A stretch of 64,000 bases of DNA from HdN1 sp964473645 (GTDB lineage Bacteria; Pseudomonadota; Gammaproteobacteria; Pseudomonadales; Ketobacteraceae): positions 310,001-374,000 of the forward strand of contig CAYYPW010000002.1 in NCBI GenBank assembly GCA_964473645.1. The letters run 5' to 3'. Under the pieces are notes generated by a model that saw nothing but the letters and a program-made list of their open reading frames with translations, had not been told where the DNA came from and did not search any database. A program made the translations under genes and the position numbers. The first letter of the stretch is position 1, and each line of letters starts with the position of its first letter. This document shows positions 51,329-59,854 of the stretch, one piece after another.

Positions 51329-53051
51329 GGGGCTCCGTTGCCGGGGAAACCAGGAATTTCGCTCCCATGAATCCGCGATCATCAAAGTGAAAATCATGGC
51401 ACTCGATGCAAGTCGAATTGAGCTTGCCCCAACTGGAATTTCCACCGTGACATTCCTGACAATTATCAATATCAGGAATCATCACCTCTTCACTGTGTTC
51501 AGATTTTTCAGCCGCATGACACTTATCACAGCCTTCGGTCATATGATCGGCATGACTGAATTTGGCGCCTGTCATCCATTGCGACGTGATCTTCACCGGC
51601 ACAACGCTGTATTCAGCAAAGCCCCCTGTCGTTACCTGCTTTTCAACCTGATGACAGGTGAAACACGCCGTGCGTTCAAACAACTCGGTCAGGGTACGTT
51701 GCGTCATGGTACGCGCACATTCACGCGGATCACCGGTGCATTCGAACGCTTTTTCGCGTTCATGACCGGGGCGCCCGCGACGCAATTCCTTGTCACTTTG
51801 GGCTTGTTGTGCCTGTGCCGGTTCGGTGTACTTTCTCAAAAAATATTCCTGCAACGACGTCATGACTGCGTCAGGTTCGCCATGCGGTACTTGTCGTTCA
51901 GGATTGTCTTCATCAAACGTTAACGCATGGCAGGTGCGACACGTGGTTTCCATCGTCATGGGTTTCATATACCAACCACTTTCATCGAGCTGATGGCAAT
52001 CATCACACTCCATCACCTCCGTACCCAGTGGCGTAGAGATACCTTCCGGGTTCAGATGCACTTTATGATTGAATTTCAGGTTCGACGTTTCTTTGGTGAG
52101 ATCAGCGAGTTTTACGCGCAGGGTCTGCCATTCTCCATCTTTTGATGTGTGATTCTTGAGCGCGTGTGTGGTGACTTTGAAAGAGGGATGCTGTGTTTCA
52201 CTAAAATCCTCTACGTTTTCCAATGGTGATTGGGGGTCAACCGCTTTGATATCGCCATGACAATCGACACATAACCCCTGATCGACACGCACCAATTTTT
52301 CTGGCTCATTGTGCTCCTCATGACATTCGCCACACGCCTGTTCGGAAAGCGCGGTAAATGCCGCATTGTCCTGATGGGCGTGATTACCTGTGTGTTTATG
52401 GCAATCGATACATTGATCGTTTGCCACTGGCGCAAAAGGCGTAGCATGACAGGAATGGCAATCAAAAACGGCTTTGCTGTTGTGATGCACGTTGGCCAGT
52501 GGCCCTGAACTCCAGAAATTGGCCGCTGGAAAACCCGCATCAGAAAGTTTTTTGTGCATTTCAGGCGAGGACGCGTCGAGTAACGGCAGACCTAAACCAA
52601 ACACCAGCACCAGCAAAACACTGATCCAAGCAACGACACGCTTGCTCACACCCTGCTTGTTCAGATCCGTTTCATAGCCGGATTGGCCAGCCACGCCTTG
52701 CTTTTCTTCGCTGGCGGCTTCATGCACTTCCAGTGCAAAATTAAAACCGGCAGGCGGACGAATGACTTTTAAGGCATGTCCAGCAATGGTGACGATATCG
52801 CCGACTTTTAGCGTCGCAGAATTTTCATCCTTGCCATTGACGGACAAGGTTGTGCCACCATTGGCTGCCACCGAAAAAGTATCGCCGCGCGATGAAAACA
52901 CCGCATGACGCAGTGCGACTTTGGTGCCGGGCAAATACAACAGTTGATCCGATGCACGCCCCACCGATAACAGGTCTGCCTGAACTTCGAGATCCTGAAA
53001 TTCCTGTCCACCTCGGGAAGTCTGAATAAGTTTTCTTATCAGTATGCGCAT
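51309..53051 (-). CDS. FHA domain-TM-decaheme cytochrome c fusion
   Basis: This is a 580-residue protein. An N-terminal FHA-like domain (about 5-97) keeps Gly31-Arg32 and Arg48-His49 but lacks the usual Ser before His. A single membrane helix (about 137-158) is preceded by Lys-Arg, so the FHA is cytosolic and the rest periplasmic. Ten CxxCH motifs follow (CHSCH, CIDCH, CGECH, CVDCH, CDDCH, CRTCH, CFTCH, CDKCH, CQECH, CIECH). It can link a cytosolic phospho-peptide signal to a periplasmic heme chain. The start at 53051 is 34 bp after the membrane cytochrome gene; the frame to 53141 would overlap that gene. Confidence 0.88.
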   Translation of the reverse strand: MRILIRKLIQTSRGGQEFQDLEVQADLLSVGRASDQLLYLPGTKVALRHAVFSSRGDTFSVAANGGTTLSVNGKDENSATLKVGDIVTIAGHALKVIRPPAGFNFALEVHEAASEEKQGVAGQSGYETDLNKQGVSKRVVAWISVLLVLVFGLGLPLLDASSPEMHKKLSDAGFPAANFWSSGPLANVHHNSKAVFDCHSCHATPFAPVANDQCIDCHKHTGNHAHQDNAAFTALSEQACGECHEEHNEPEKLVRVDQGLCVDCHGDIKAVDPQSPLENVEDFSETQHPSFKVTTHALKNHTSKDGEWQTLRVKLADLTKETSNLKFNHKVHLNPEGISTPLGTEVMECDDCHQLDESGWYMKPMTMETTCRTCHALTFDEDNPERQVPHGEPDAVMTSLQEYFLRKYTEPAQAQQAQSDKELRRGRPGHEREKAFECTGDPRECARTMTQRTLTELFERTACFTCHQVEKQVTTGGFAEYSVVPVKITSQWMTGAKFSHADHMTEGCDKCHAAEKSEHSEEVMIPDIDNCQECHGGNSSWGKLNSTCIECHDFHFDDRGFMGAKFLVSPATEPHENNTP

Positions 53052-53085
53052 TGACGCTCCACAAGTTGACTCACCACCATTTACC

Positions 53086-54003
53086 TCACCAGAAGTAGAA
53101 AACGGAGACGATGTGTATTGACAGTGCGAACAAAAGCGCAATCGTCATGGGCACATGCACAAATAACCAGATTTTCAACAAGGCTTGTACCTGCACATCT
53201 TTACGCAAACGGCGCAACAAGCCACGCCGTGCTGCAAAGACGCGAATCAATTGTTGTAAACGCATGGCTTCTTCGCCATTGGGGCTTTTTGACATGCGCT
53301 TGGCGAGATATTCAACCGCGATATTTTGATCCGGATTGGCTACAAGACGAGATTGCGAACCGGCACCATCACCGGATCGCATTAATACCTTGGATGCGTC
53401 CCTACCCAATAATTGCTGCCAGCGGCTCCCGCCTACCGTGCTACGCTCAATCGCACTGTCGACAAAGGAATACACCTCGGCCCCCAATTTTTGGGCGACC
53501 ACCAACGCTTGTTGATCCAGATCGGTCAGCTGTTCAATCAAATCATCACGGCTTTGATTCGCGCGCTGCGAAGACTGAATGCCGGGCAAACGCAGATAGG
53601 CATATAGCCCGTAAAATCCACTCAGAATCACCGCCGTCATCAACAGGTAGGCGAGCGTGTGCACATTGTTTCCAAATTGAAACGCGCAGTGCCAGGTGGC
53701 AATGATCAGGCAAGCCGCGCCAAGATAGACATGGGCAGACGCCCACCCTTGCACCGAACCCCTGGCGTTATAGGCACGTTTGCGTATTCCCAGCGCTGTT
53801 AGCCAGACAATCAACAATGCACCCAGAGTACCCAGCACATAGCCTTGCCAGGTGCCACCATTGGGCGGTGTATCGGGGGCTTGCGAATAATAAATCACAC
53901 CACAGATCAGCAGCAGAAAAGCCGTCAGTTTGGCCCAGCGCGATTGCTTGTAGTTAAGCAAGTGATTGTTGACAGGATGGTTTTTTATTCTATGCGTTGC
54001 CAT
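53086..54003 (-). CDS. Membrane protein, probable two-heme b-type electron wire
   Basis: This is a 305-residue protein with membrane helices near 24-40, 54-72, 90-108, 114-134 and 278-304. Two helices carry His pairs with 14-residue spacing: His91/His105 and His283/His297. This is the pattern by which ferric reductase and NADPH oxidase helices stack two b hemes across the membrane. A cytosolic loop of about 140 residues lies between. It is placed exactly between the cytosolic FAD/Fe-S protein gene and the periplasmic decaheme gene. I infer that it carries electrons outward across the inner membrane; I do not recognise a named family. Confidence 0.78.
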   Translation of the reverse strand: MATHRIKNHPVNNHLLNYKQSRWAKLTAFLLLICGVIYYSQAPDTPPNGGTWQGYVLGTLGALLIVWLTALGIRKRAYNARGSVQGWASAHVYLGAACLIIATWHCAFQFGNNVHTLAYLLMTAVILSGFYGLYAYLRLPGIQSSQRANQSRDDLIEQLTDLDQQALVVAQKLGAEVYSFVDSAIERSTVGGSRWQQLLGRDASKVLMRSGDGAGSQSRLVANPDQNIAVEYLAKRMSKSPNGEEAMRLQQLIRVFAARRGLLRRLRKDVQVQALLKIWLFVHVPMTIALLFALSIHIVSVFYFW

Positions 54004-54017
54004 ACCTTGTCAGATCC

Positions 54018-56453
54018 TTATCGCTTATCGATCAGTTCAACAAATTCGTCGGGGGATAACCGAATGGCGGCGCCAGTGGGGCATGCTCGCACACACGCCG
54101 GTCCATTCGCCTGATTCATACAAGCATCACATTTATAGGCCCGCTTTTGTTCATTGGGCCCATGTTCATCTGTCAAATGTTCACCGGGACCGGGCCCGGC
54201 ACCGAAAAACAACCACGACCAAAAACCCGGCTTTTTCGGCGCGGGATAAGACATTTTAATGACGCCGTAGGGACAATTGCGCTCGCAGTTGCCACAGCCG
54301 ATGCAGGTGTCATTAATAAAGACTTCGCCTGTTGGAGACCGCCGAATTGCATCAGGCGGACAATCTTTCATGCAATGCGGTTGCTCGCAATGACGGCAGG
54401 AAATAGGCACATGCACAGCCGCGAAGGACGCCCCTTCTTTTCGATTGAGGCGGGAAATACCGTTATGAGTTTCGGCGCAGGCGGTTTCGCAGTTATCGCA
54501 TCCTACACACAAATTTTCATCGATCAACAATGCGTTGGTCGCCTCACCCAAGCCCTCTTTCATTAAAAAGGAAATAACGCCACCCCGCTCCGGCGCAGTT
54601 TCCATGCGCGCTTCGGCGATGGCTTTCTGGCGCGTATTTTCTTGCACCAGTTCAACCACGCTCGGCTGTTTTCGCACGAGCTTCAGAAATTGGCGACTGC
54701 GCAAACTGATCAGATCCACCTGCACTGCAGCCGTTGCTTTTTCGAGGCGCTTGCCATACCCCATCAACGCCAGTTCGCCAAAATAACTCCCAGAGGCAAT
54801 GGTGGCAACGACGGTATCATGGCCGTCAATGGCGCGCGATAGCGTGACTGATCCACTCCGAATCAAATACATGCAATCGCCACCATCGCCTTCGCTATAG
54901 ATGGTTTCACCGCGAGAAAACGAATGTAGCTCAGCGCCTTCCGAAATATCAATTAATTCCGGCAGGGTTGCGCTGGGGGCAAATTTTTGCTGCAGAACGC
55001 GAATAATGAAAACCTGATCAAGCCCTTTTTTAACAGACTCGTTCGAGTTGAGTAGCTTGATCATGGTGCGACGTGGCGTTTCGACGAGCACGCAATCTTT
55101 ACCGGCGTAGGCATTGGCGCTGCGCCGACGCCCCGACAACAAACTCATTTCACCAAAAAACTGCCCTGCCTTGATACTAAAGCGCTGATTGTCCTGCTCG
55201 GGCAATTCCATGATGACTTCACCGTCAACGACGGTATAGAAGCTGGTGGTGTAATCCCCTTTACGGAAAATGGCATCGCCTTCTTTTAACACCTTGCCCT
55301 GGGTGTTACCCACCGGAAATGGCTGCCCCACACCCACGACGTTAGAGTCAATGATCAATTCCCGGAACAGCAGGGCATTCATTTCCGAGAACATGGGTAT
55401 GCGTTGTTGAAACAGTTTCAGTGTGCGATCGACATCGAGTTGAAACGGCAAATACTGAAAACGTGCCTCCAGCAAGGGCGTATCTGCCGGTTTGATCTTG
55501 TTACCGAGGATGTATTCCACCACCTCGTAACCCTGGTTCATGGCCTGCTTGATCAGCGGATACCCGCCCAGTGCGCCGACCACATACAACCCTGCCACAT
55601 TGGATTCATAGGTAGAGGAAAGCGTCGGAATCGCATTCGGGTTATCATTGGGAAAAGTAATACCGCACGCTTCAACAAATTCGCGCGGCGGTATTGCCCC
55701 TAAACGCGCAATCACCCGATGGCAAGGAATTTCCACTTCACCGGTGGGTGTCTTCAACACAATAACGCCTGGCGTATCATTGCCTTTTTCGAGCCGGGCC
55801 ACACTGGCATTGAAGTGACAGGTGATGGTTTTATCCTCGATTGCCTTGGTAATGGCATTGAGGTTGCCTTCTTTGGCGCGGGCAAATTCGTCGCGGCGGT
55901 TAACAATGACGACGCGATTCTTGCGCATCAAGGCCACCGCATTTTCTATGGCCGCGTCACCGGCACCCAGCACTACAATGGATTCATTTTGATATTCATC
56001 CGGGTCATCCAGTTGGTATTGCACAAACCCGATATCTTCCCCTTTGGCACCAATGCGCCGCGGATTGCCTTGCAATCCAATGCCCAGCACCACATGTTCG
56101 GCTTCAATCGTTTCGTGGTTTTTCAGCTTGAGCGTAAAATTGCCTTTTTCTCCCGAGATTTTCGCGACTTCTGCCTGGTAGCGAACATTGACATTCAATT
56201 TTTTAAGTGAGTCAAACCATGACGTCAGAATGGTTTCTCGCTTGCCCGCTTCAAACGGCAACGGCGAACGCAATGGCAACACGGCCGGTTCGGCCATGAC
56301 GTGCTTGCCTTTCTGGTATTTCTGAATGGTGTTGGCGTGCAGAGCTGTCGCTTCCAGCAGAATATGCGACAAGCCTAATTCGGCTGCATGGCCTGCTGCG
56401 CTCAATCCACCGGGCCCCGAACCTACAATGGCAATCTTGTATTTTTCAGTCAT
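54018..56453 (-). CDS. FAD oxidoreductase-cNMP-binding x2-4Fe-4S x4 fusion
   Basis: This is an 811-residue cytosolic protein. Residues 1-310 are a two-dinucleotide-fold flavoprotein (VGSGPGGLSAAG; NAD(P) site VVLGAGDAAIENAVAL; late VVGALGG), like thioredoxin reductase but without the redox CxxC. CNB domain 1 is at about 375-465, with an intact phosphate cassette (FFGEMSLLSGRRRSA). CNB domain 2 is at about 505-590 (YFGELALMGYGKR, less typical). A ferredoxin domain at about 645-800 has four Cys4 groups (CVGCDNCETAC, CRHCEQPHCMKDC, CIGCGNCERNC, CDACMNQANGPACVRAC), as in HybA/DmsB. It probably moves NAD(P)H electrons to the adjacent membrane protein under cyclic-nucleotide control. Confidence 0.9.
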   Translation of the reverse strand: MTEKYKIAIVGSGPGGLSAAGHAAELGLSHILLEATALHANTIQKYQKGKHVMAEPAVLPLRSPLPFEAGKRETILTSWFDSLKKLNVNVRYQAEVAKISGEKGNFTLKLKNHETIEAEHVVLGIGLQGNPRRIGAKGEDIGFVQYQLDDPDEYQNESIVVLGAGDAAIENAVALMRKNRVVIVNRRDEFARAKEGNLNAITKAIEDKTITCHFNASVARLEKGNDTPGVIVLKTPTGEVEIPCHRVIARLGAIPPREFVEACGITFPNDNPNAIPTLSSTYESNVAGLYVVGALGGYPLIKQAMNQGYEVVEYILGNKIKPADTPLLEARFQYLPFQLDVDRTLKLFQQRIPMFSEMNALLFRELIIDSNVVGVGQPFPVGNTQGKVLKEGDAIFRKGDYTTSFYTVVDGEVIMELPEQDNQRFSIKAGQFFGEMSLLSGRRRSANAYAGKDCVLVETPRRTMIKLLNSNESVKKGLDQVFIIRVLQQKFAPSATLPELIDISEGAELHSFSRGETIYSEGDGGDCMYLIRSGSVTLSRAIDGHDTVVATIASGSYFGELALMGYGKRLEKATAAVQVDLISLRSRQFLKLVRKQPSVVELVQENTRQKAIAEARMETAPERGGVISFLMKEGLGEATNALLIDENLCVGCDNCETACAETHNGISRLNRKEGASFAAVHVPISCRHCEQPHCMKDCPPDAIRRSPTGEVFINDTCIGCGNCERNCPYGVIKMSYPAPKKPGFWSWLFFGAGPGPGEHLTDEHGPNEQKRAYKCDACMNQANGPACVRACPTGAAIRLSPDEFVELIDKR

Positions 56454-56486
56454 GTCGCAGCGCTCTTGGCCGGTGGGAACATAGTG

Positions 56487-57497
56487 TTATTTCAGAAATA
56501 CCCAGGCGGCACCCGCCAGTGCGACAACGACAAAACCGATAATCGCGTAGAGCCACGCCGGTGTTCCCTTCGTCGCCACGGTAACCGTATCCTCAGAAGC
56601 AGCGTTACCGATCCCACCTCCTGCTTTTAATCCACCAAGATTAAAAACAAATTCGGTCGCACCAAACTGCAATCGATCACCACTGTTGAGGTAGGCTGTC
56701 TGTACACGCTGGCTGTTCACAAATGAGCCATTCGACGACATCAAATTGATTAACTTCCAGGTGGCTCCTTCATGAATAATCTGCGCATGAAAGGCTGACA
56801 CCCCGGCATCATCGAGTACAACGTCACATTCAGCCGCATCGCGACCGATCTTCCAGCGATCGCCATTGAGCTTGAACGATTTGCCCTTAACGCTGCCACT
56901 GAGGCCCACCAGCGAAGGCTCAGTGGCACTCAGCGCGGCCATGACTTGGGTGCCTTCTACAGCTGCCTGTTGCGCAGCCATGCCCGGTTGCATCAAGAGA
57001 GTGCCCTCAGGGCCTTCATCTTTGGGCGCCCACCAGGCTCCCTTTTGTGTTTCTGCGGTCTCTGCAATGAGCTTTGGCTTTTCTGCCTCCATGGCTTGTG
57101 GTGGCTTGGGCGGCGCAGCAGTATTTAAAGCCGAAGGAACGGGCGGCACCAGTGTGGTGACATCGGCACGCGGCATTACCGGTGCAATGCCCTCCACTTT
57201 ATATTTGGCCGTATCAAACCCAAGTTCATCACCCGCTTTCGCAATGCCGCTTTCAATGCGATTGCCATTGATAAAGGTGCCGTTTGATGAGCCCAGGTCC
57301 GTCACCAGAATCCCGCCCGGTGCGGGTTGCAGCCGGGCATGTTTGCGTGAGCAACGCCCTTCATCCAACAACAGATCGCAACCGACTTCACGTCCAGCAA
57401 TCAGCTCCCGATTAACCTCCAGCCGGTTACCTTTGCCATCCACCACAAATAATGACGATGACATGGGGCCTAATATCGTTCGATCTGAATCCATCAT
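56487..57497 (-). CDS. Double-FHA protein with C-terminal membrane anchor
   Basis: This is a 336-residue protein. FHA domain 1 (about 15-105) has all key residues (AGREVG, RCSRKHARL, GSSNGTFING), as does FHA domain 2 (about 210-290: IGRDAA, GVSAFHAQI, MSSNGSFVNS). A Pro/Ala-rich linker lies between them. A C-terminal helix (about 315-334) makes it tail-anchored with FHAs in the cytosol. FHA domains bind phospho-threonine peptides. The PP2C gene is directly upstream, so this is probably the reader in a Ser/Thr phosphorylation switch acting on the electron-transfer proteins. Confidence 0.88.
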   Translation of the reverse strand: MMDSDRTILGPMSSSLFVVDGKGNRLEVNRELIAGREVGCDLLLDEGRCSRKHARLQPAPGGILVTDLGSSNGTFINGNRIESGIAKAGDELGFDTAKYKVEGIAPVMPRADVTTLVPPVPSALNTAAPPKPPQAMEAEKPKLIAETAETQKGAWWAPKDEGPEGTLLMQPGMAAQQAAVEGTQVMAALSATEPSLVGLSGSVKGKSFKLNGDRWKIGRDAAECDVVLDDAGVSAFHAQIIHEGATWKLINLMSSNGSFVNSQRVQTAYLNSGDRLQFGATEFVFNLGGLKAGGGIGNAASEDTVTVATKGTPAWLYAIIGFVVVALAGAAWVFLK

Positions 57498-57558
57498 CTA
57501 CTCCAACACTCATACCACACAGTCGACACACAAAATGGGCTATAGACGCATAACGTCA

Positions 57559-58401
57559 CTAGAAGCGTAATTCGTCCACGTAGGTTTTCAATGCCATCCA
57601 CACCGAGCCACCCAGCAGAACGCCCAACACAGCGTAGCGCAGCGCTCTTTTTGCTAATAATTTCTGCAACTTACTCTTGCGATCCAATTGCACAAGAATC
57701 AGCGTAACGTTGTCACGTGCGCCTTTTTCAAGAGTGGTTTGTAACAGGGCATCGGCTTGCGCGGACAACTTTGAATGGCTGACCAGGCATTGTGCGATCT
57801 CGGTATCGGTCAATTCATCATTGAGGCCATCGCTGCACAGCAGAATGGCTTGGCCGGGTTGTAACTTTTCATGGGTAACACCGACCTGGACATCGTCACT
57901 GTTGGTTTGCCCAAGGCACTGTGTAATCAGGTTTTTTTGCGGATGCTTGTGTGCCTGATCGGGGGTAATCACGCCACTGGCCAGCAACAATTCAACATGC
58001 GAATGATCGCGCGTCACGCGCCGCAGACTCCCCTTGTCGGCGTCCCAGAGGTACGCTCGGCTATCACCCACCCATGCCAGTTCACATTCGCCGTTAGTCA
58101 GTCTGAGCGCGACAATGGTGGTGCCCATCCCCTGTGCCCCTATCCCTTCATCGACCGCTTTGCGTATTGCTGTATGTGCACTCTGAATCGCGTCAGCCAG
58201 CGTTTTACCCTCGGTGACCGCGCGCACGGTTTCATCACGGGCGATGGCACTGGCCACCTCGCCCGCTTCCATCCCTCCCATCCCATCGGCAACAATGAAC
58301 AAACCGCTTTCTGCATCGGCATGAAAGCAGTCTTCATTGTGCTCCCTGACCTTGCCGGGGTGCGTCCTCGCAACATGATTTATGACCGTTTTAACTGTCA
58401 A
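57559..58401 (-). CDS. PP2C-type Ser/Thr phosphatase with membrane anchor
   Basis: This is a 280-residue protein. PP2C motifs are complete: REHNEDCF, VADGMGGMEAGE, GMGTTIVAL, AWVGDSRAYLW, LCSDGLND and ARDNVTLILV, so the metal-binding Asp residues are all present. A C-terminal membrane helix (about 258-275) holds it at the inner membrane. It should remove phosphate from Ser/Thr on partners such as FHA ligands. No Ser/Thr kinase is present in the window. It lies between the c554-like cytochrome gene (48 bp) and the double-FHA gene (61 bp). Confidence 0.9.
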   Translation of the reverse strand: MTVKTVINHVARTHPGKVREHNEDCFHADAESGLFIVADGMGGMEAGEVASAIARDETVRAVTEGKTLADAIQSAHTAIRKAVDEGIGAQGMGTTIVALRLTNGECELAWVGDSRAYLWDADKGSLRRVTRDHSHVELLLASGVITPDQAHKHPQKNLITQCLGQTNSDDVQVGVTHEKLQPGQAILLCSDGLNDELTDTEIAQCLVSHSKLSAQADALLQTTLEKGARDNVTLILVQLDRKSKLQKLLAKRALRYAVLGVLLGGSVWMALKTYVDELRF

Positions 58402-58449
58402 CGGTATTACTCCCTTCTCTTTCTATCGCGGCAAGCGCAAATGGCCTGT

Positions 58450-59850
58450 TCATAACGCCTTGAATCGGCCACTCATCGCGCGCGTTTGCGTTGCAAAATT
58501 TTTGGGGTTGAATTGATGTTCATCCTCAACCAGGCGGTAAAGCGTGTCGACCTCATTTTTGAGTCGGTCATTGGCGCCCAGCGTGATCACGATCATATCG
58601 ATGGCCATCACGGCCTGTTCGGCTGAGGTGTAGTCACGATACTCGCCTTTGCCTGCCTGATCAAAGAGATCCACGGTAATTGCCTGCAGATCCGCCTTGG
58701 AAAAACTGGATTGTTTGAAGCTGCTCTCGATTTTATCGAGAACGCCATCAAGGGCTCTGCCTGCGCTGATAAGTGCATCACGCGACACCAATGAGGCCTT
58801 GTGCCAATTGCGCGTCGCCCCGAGCAGCTCTGATGACATGGCAGGCACTTTACGCGCGGTAATAACGCGCAACATGGTCAACGGGGCATCGTTCAGGCGA
58901 ATCGCGCCGGCAGGCAATCCTTGTTGGATTTCAGAGGGCTGCCAACGCCGATCATTCATGGGATGGTGACACGCATGGCAATCAAAAAACGAGGGCTCCG
59001 GCACCATTGACCCTGATTTAAACCAGTGGGAGTCGAGCAATTGAATGATACGCTTGGCGGTTTGCACCTGCCCTACTGCCCACATCATGGGATCGGTAAT
59101 TTCCCCTTTGCGTTTGCGGTAGTCATCATCGACGTTATAGTGCCCGGGTTGTAACACCGTAAAAGTATCGAGTTCAAAACTCATGCGTGGGTGACCGGCC
59201 CCCATGATACGGTGTGTGGCAAACTGGTTTTCATTGCCAAGATGGCAAGACAGGCACAACTCAGCTCTGGCGTTAGGGTCTTCGGTGGGATACATCCCAG
59301 CCGCCAGATTCTTGGCGTGCGTCGCCTGCGTATCGGTGTGGGATTTGATCCACTTTTCAGAACCGCCGTGGCAGGCTTCGCAACCGACACCATCCGTTAA
59401 CTGAAATTTAGGGCCACGCATCGCCACCGGTACGTTGTCTGCGTGACAGTCCAGACATTCCTTCGCCTTGGTGGCATCGGCTATGCCCAGTTTTGCCGCG
59501 ATGGCCTTGGATTCCGCATTCTGCAAGACCTTGTACGCCTGCGCATGTTTATCATGCTTGGACCAGATACGATATTCATTGCGCCAGATATTCGAGTCTT
59601 TACTCTCGCTGACTGCACCATGGCAGGTAGAAGACGCACAACTGGCCACACCAAAATGCTTCTGCCCATCCTGTTGCGGAAACGGCGCCGCCCGCGCGAC
59701 TTCGTTCAAGGCCAACACGCCAAGCAACAAACTGACCAATGCCAGCAGAAAACGCCAGCGAATGACTTCCTGGAGCATGGTAACTTTCTTCACCATGATC
59801 GCTTTCGGCAGCATGATAGCTTTCTGTACCATGCTAGCTTTCTGCACCAT
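58450..59850 (-). CDS. Multiheme cytochrome c, c554-like
   Basis: This is a periplasmic cytochrome of about 466 residues (442 if the last candidate start is used). Its signal helix is FLLALVSLLLGVLALNEVARA. Heme sites are one CASSTCH (CX4CH spacing), then CLDCH, CEACH, CLSCH and CHACH, so up to five hemes. Its arrangement is like cytochrome c554/multiheme reductase partners. Five in-frame ATG codons in an 18-bp repeat make the true start ambiguous; 59778 gives a normal signal peptide, while 59850 is the first ATG of the array, 4 nt after the preceding gene's stop. A carrier role between the two decahemes is inferred. Confidence 0.82.
   Translation of the reverse strand: MVQKASMVQKAIMLPKAIMVKKVTMLQEVIRWRFLLALVSLLLGVLALNEVARAAPFPQQDGQKHFGVASCASSTCHGAVSESKDSNIWRNEYRIWSKHDKHAQAYKVLQNAESKAIAAKLGIADATKAKECLDCHADNVPVAMRGPKFQLTDGVGCEACHGGSEKWIKSHTDTQATHAKNLAAGMYPTEDPNARAELCLSCHLGNENQFATHRIMGAGHPRMSFELDTFTVLQPGHYNVDDDYRKRKGEITDPMMWAVGQVQTAKRIIQLLDSHWFKSGSMVPEPSFFDCHACHHPMNDRRWQPSEIQQGLPAGAIRLNDAPLTMLRVITARKVPAMSSELLGATRNWHKASLVSRDALISAGRALDGVLDKIESSFKQSSFSKADLQAITVDLFDQAGKGEYRDYTSAEQAVMAIDMIVITLGANDRLKNEVDTLYRLVEDEHQFNPKNFATQTRAMSGRFKAL
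59761..59850 (-). repeat. Five 18-bp repeats, each with an ATG and a GAAAG-like site
   Basis: Five consecutive in-frame units (first ATGGTGCAGAAAGCTAGC) each start with ATG and encode Met-Val/Leu-x-Lys/Glu-Ala/Val-x. In units 1 to 4 an AAAG about 5 nt before the next unit places a ribosome-site-like sequence ahead of the next ATG. The array sits exactly at the junction with the preceding gene's stop and leads into the signal peptide. Confidence 0.9.
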
Positions 59851-59854
59851 ACCA

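Noticed and set aside
54018..56453. Reading the flavoprotein as a thioredoxin reductase
   Set aside because: The redox-active CxxC between the FAD and NAD(P) halves is absent, and CNB plus 4Fe-4S domains follow.
56487..58401. Type VI secretion FHA/PP2C module
   Set aside because: No Tss structural gene is present in the window; the genes are embedded among cytochrome genes.
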